Below are positions 31,116 through 32,202 of a stretch of DNA of 32,202 nt, one piece after another. Under the pieces are notes generated by a model. That model was not told the DNA's origin. It made no database searches and was given only the letters and a program-made list of their open reading frames with translations. Made by a program: the position numbers and the translations under genes. Positions within the stretch are counted from its first letter, which is position 1, and each line of letters starts with the position of its first letter. The stretch is from the NCBI GenBank assembly GCA_028714175.1, contig JAQTMV010000032.1, positions 1-32,202 on the forward strand, given 5' to 3'. The stretch comes from Methylococcales bacterium. Its GTDB lineage: Bacteria > Pseudomonadota > Gammaproteobacteria > Methylococcales > Methylomonadaceae.

Positions 31116-31880
31116 ATGTCCATTTCGCTTGCTGTTCTTGAAGAAGTTGTCCGTGAAGCAGGATCAATTGCAATGGCTTATTTTAATGGCTTAAAAAGTA
31201 TGGAAGTCAATAAAAAAAGCCCACGAGACTTTGTCACCGCTGCTGATGTTGCCGTTGAGGATTTTTTAAAAGAGGCCCTTGCCAGGAAATACCCGGAATT
31301 TGGTTTTTGGGGAGAAGAGAGTGGGCAAAGCGCTAATCAGACCAATAGGTGGATAGTCGACCCTATCGACGGCACCCATTCATTTGCAAGAGGCCAATAC
31401 TTTTGGGCTATCAGTGTCGCACTGGAAATTGATCAAGAGCTTGTTATCGGCGCGGTTTATGCGCCGGCTTTGAATGATTACTACTGCGCAGAGAAGGGCA
31501 GCGGAGCCTGGAAAAACGATCTGCCTATCACTGTTTCTTCTGAATGTGATCTTGCTGAAGCGATGGTCGCTACCGGCTTTGCCTGCCTGCGGTCTTACTT
31601 GATGGATAACAACCTGCAGCGGTTTGGAAGAATCGCTCAAAACACCACAGGACAGCGGCGTTTTGGCTCGGCGGCACTGGATTTATGTCTGGTAGCAGAT
31701 GGTCAGGTAGATGCTTTTTGGGAGCAGGAATTAAACCTGTATGATGTTGCCGCGGGTGTTTTAATTGCCCGCGAAGCAGGTGCCACCGTGACCGATTTTC
31801 AAGGCAATGAAGGTTTGTTTCCAAAGCAGATCCTGGTAACCAACGGCAAGATTCTTAATCAAATACTCCCTCTTATGTAA
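31116..31880 (+). CDS. Inositol-monophosphatase-family phosphatase, 254 aa
   Basis: ATG 31116 follows GAGG at about nine bases. The metal-dependent phosphatase motifs are present: SPRDFVTAADVAVEDFLKEA, FWGEESG (acidic metal ligand), WIVDPIDGTHSFARG with D82 and D85, GAVYAPALNDYYCAEKGSGA, and the C-terminal metal motif ELNLYDVAAGVLIAREAGA (usual W-D replaced by Y-D). Family members hydrolyse inositol phosphate, histidinol phosphate (HisN) or PAP/fructose bisphosphate; sequence alone does not settle which. The gap of 55 bases after rppH allows co-transcription. Confidence 0.88.
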   Translation: MSISLAVLEEVVREAGSIAMAYFNGLKSMEVNKKSPRDFVTAADVAVEDFLKEALARKYPEFGFWGEESGQSANQTNRWIVDPIDGTHSFARGQYFWAISVALEIDQELVIGAVYAPALNDYYCAEKGSGAWKNDLPITVSSECDLAEAMVATGFACLRSYLMDNNLQRFGRIAQNTTGQRRFGSAALDLCLVADGQVDAFWEQELNLYDVAAGVLIAREAGATVTDFQGNEGLFPKQILVTNGKILNQILPLM

Positions 31881-31899
31881 TACCTTGGAGCATATAAAT

Positions 31900-32077
31900 G
31901 CAACATACTTGAATGCTCTCTGCGTCTTATTCAGCATGGGCTCGCTACCGCCTGCCTTGTACTTCTGTAGTGCCGGCAATCCCCCCTTGGCGATAGCGTG
32001 TATAGTGTTTACGAACGGTTTCCCGATCGATCATGAGGGCTTTCTGCCACTTGAGTAACTGACCAGCCTTTTCCTGA
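31900..32077 (-). pseudogene. Remnant of an IS630-type transposase (N-terminal HTH part)
   Basis: Reading leftward from the IS boundary, three frames in turn give pieces of one IS630-family N-terminus: GWSVTQVAE, then ALMIDRETVRKHYTRYRQGG with IAG, then LPALQKYKAGGSEPMLNKTQ with RA. The middle piece is the helix-turn-helix. At least two frameshifts separate the pieces, and no catalytic DDE domain follows, so the gene is dead. The IS copy at the window end interrupts its upstream side. Confidence 0.6.
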
Positions 32078-32202
32078 CTAGAGCTCCTTGAGTGAGATTG
32101 ATCTTTAAAATTGAGTCAAGTTTTCAGTTCGCCAATTTAGCCTCCTGAATGAGCCGGTCGATTGCCTGGCTAGCCTGGATTAGAACACGCGGAGCTTGGC
32201 CG
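32078..32202 (-). mobile_element. End of an insertion sequence (right copy) with transposase C-terminus
   Basis: This is the inverted copy of bases 1-125; the single difference falls at 32167, changing one residue of the 25-residue transposase tail (ASLAID at the left, ASQAID here). The tail ends at the minus-strand TGA 32126-32124. The element begins at CTAG (32078-32081) and has landed in the IS630-like remnant. The window stops inside the element. Confidence 0.65.

Overview
The window looks like a complete contig of a gammaproteobacterial chromosome. The house-keeping genes (mutS, pncC, argG, cysG, rppH, metZ), the PA3496-type small protein and the mix of c-type cytochrome, SmbP and cyclic-glucan synthase suggest a Gammaproteobacterium, possibly a methanotroph-like Methylococcales member. 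That assignment is inference, since no marker gene proves it. Both ends carry the same 125-bp sequence in inverted orientation (one mismatch). Each copy holds the last codons of a transposase, so the contig probably stops in two copies of one insertion sequence.

Region 1 (1-3.1 kb) is decayed: a lipoprotein gene with a stop codon just after its lipobox, a GGDEF/EAL sensor pseudogene with internal deletions, and two intact tiny membrane-protein genes (DUF3096 and DUF3309 types). Region 2 (3.4-12.1 kb) is one 2905-codon gene for an NdvB/ChvB-type cyclic beta-1,2-glucan synthase, visibly richer in G+C than its surroundings. Region 3 (12.2-17.3 kb) is an envelope and stress cluster: a duplicated Thivi_2564-type membrane protein, a PRC-barrel protein, a frameshifted CsbD protein, SmbP, a catalase-fold protein, a DUF883/YqjD protein and a BON lipoprotein. 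It is followed by a NarL/FixJ-type response regulator and its sensor kinase (to 19.1 kb). Region 4 (19.5-31.9 kb) is mostly core metabolism: metZ, an attC-like site with a small orphan gene and hicBA, mutS, pncC, a PA3496-type protein, argG, a two-TM protein, a cytochrome c, cysG, a TusA-family protein, a HAD phosphatase, rppH and an inositol-monophosphatase-family gene. It ends in an IS630-like remnant.

The most interesting signal is an 18-bp dyad-containing motif, GTGCGWTACCGTACSGAC. It occurs four times, each time upstream of a small stress or envelope gene (DUF3096, PRC-barrel, CsbD, BON) and always in the same orientation relative to that gene. It may be the operator of an undescribed stress regulon, and the two-component system beside the cluster is a candidate regulator. 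Other notable points are a 26-bp perfect-arm palindrome inserted in frame in mutS, a one-base deletion in csbD, a perfect 15-bp inverted repeat enclosing a -10 element, and an attC-like site before hicBA.
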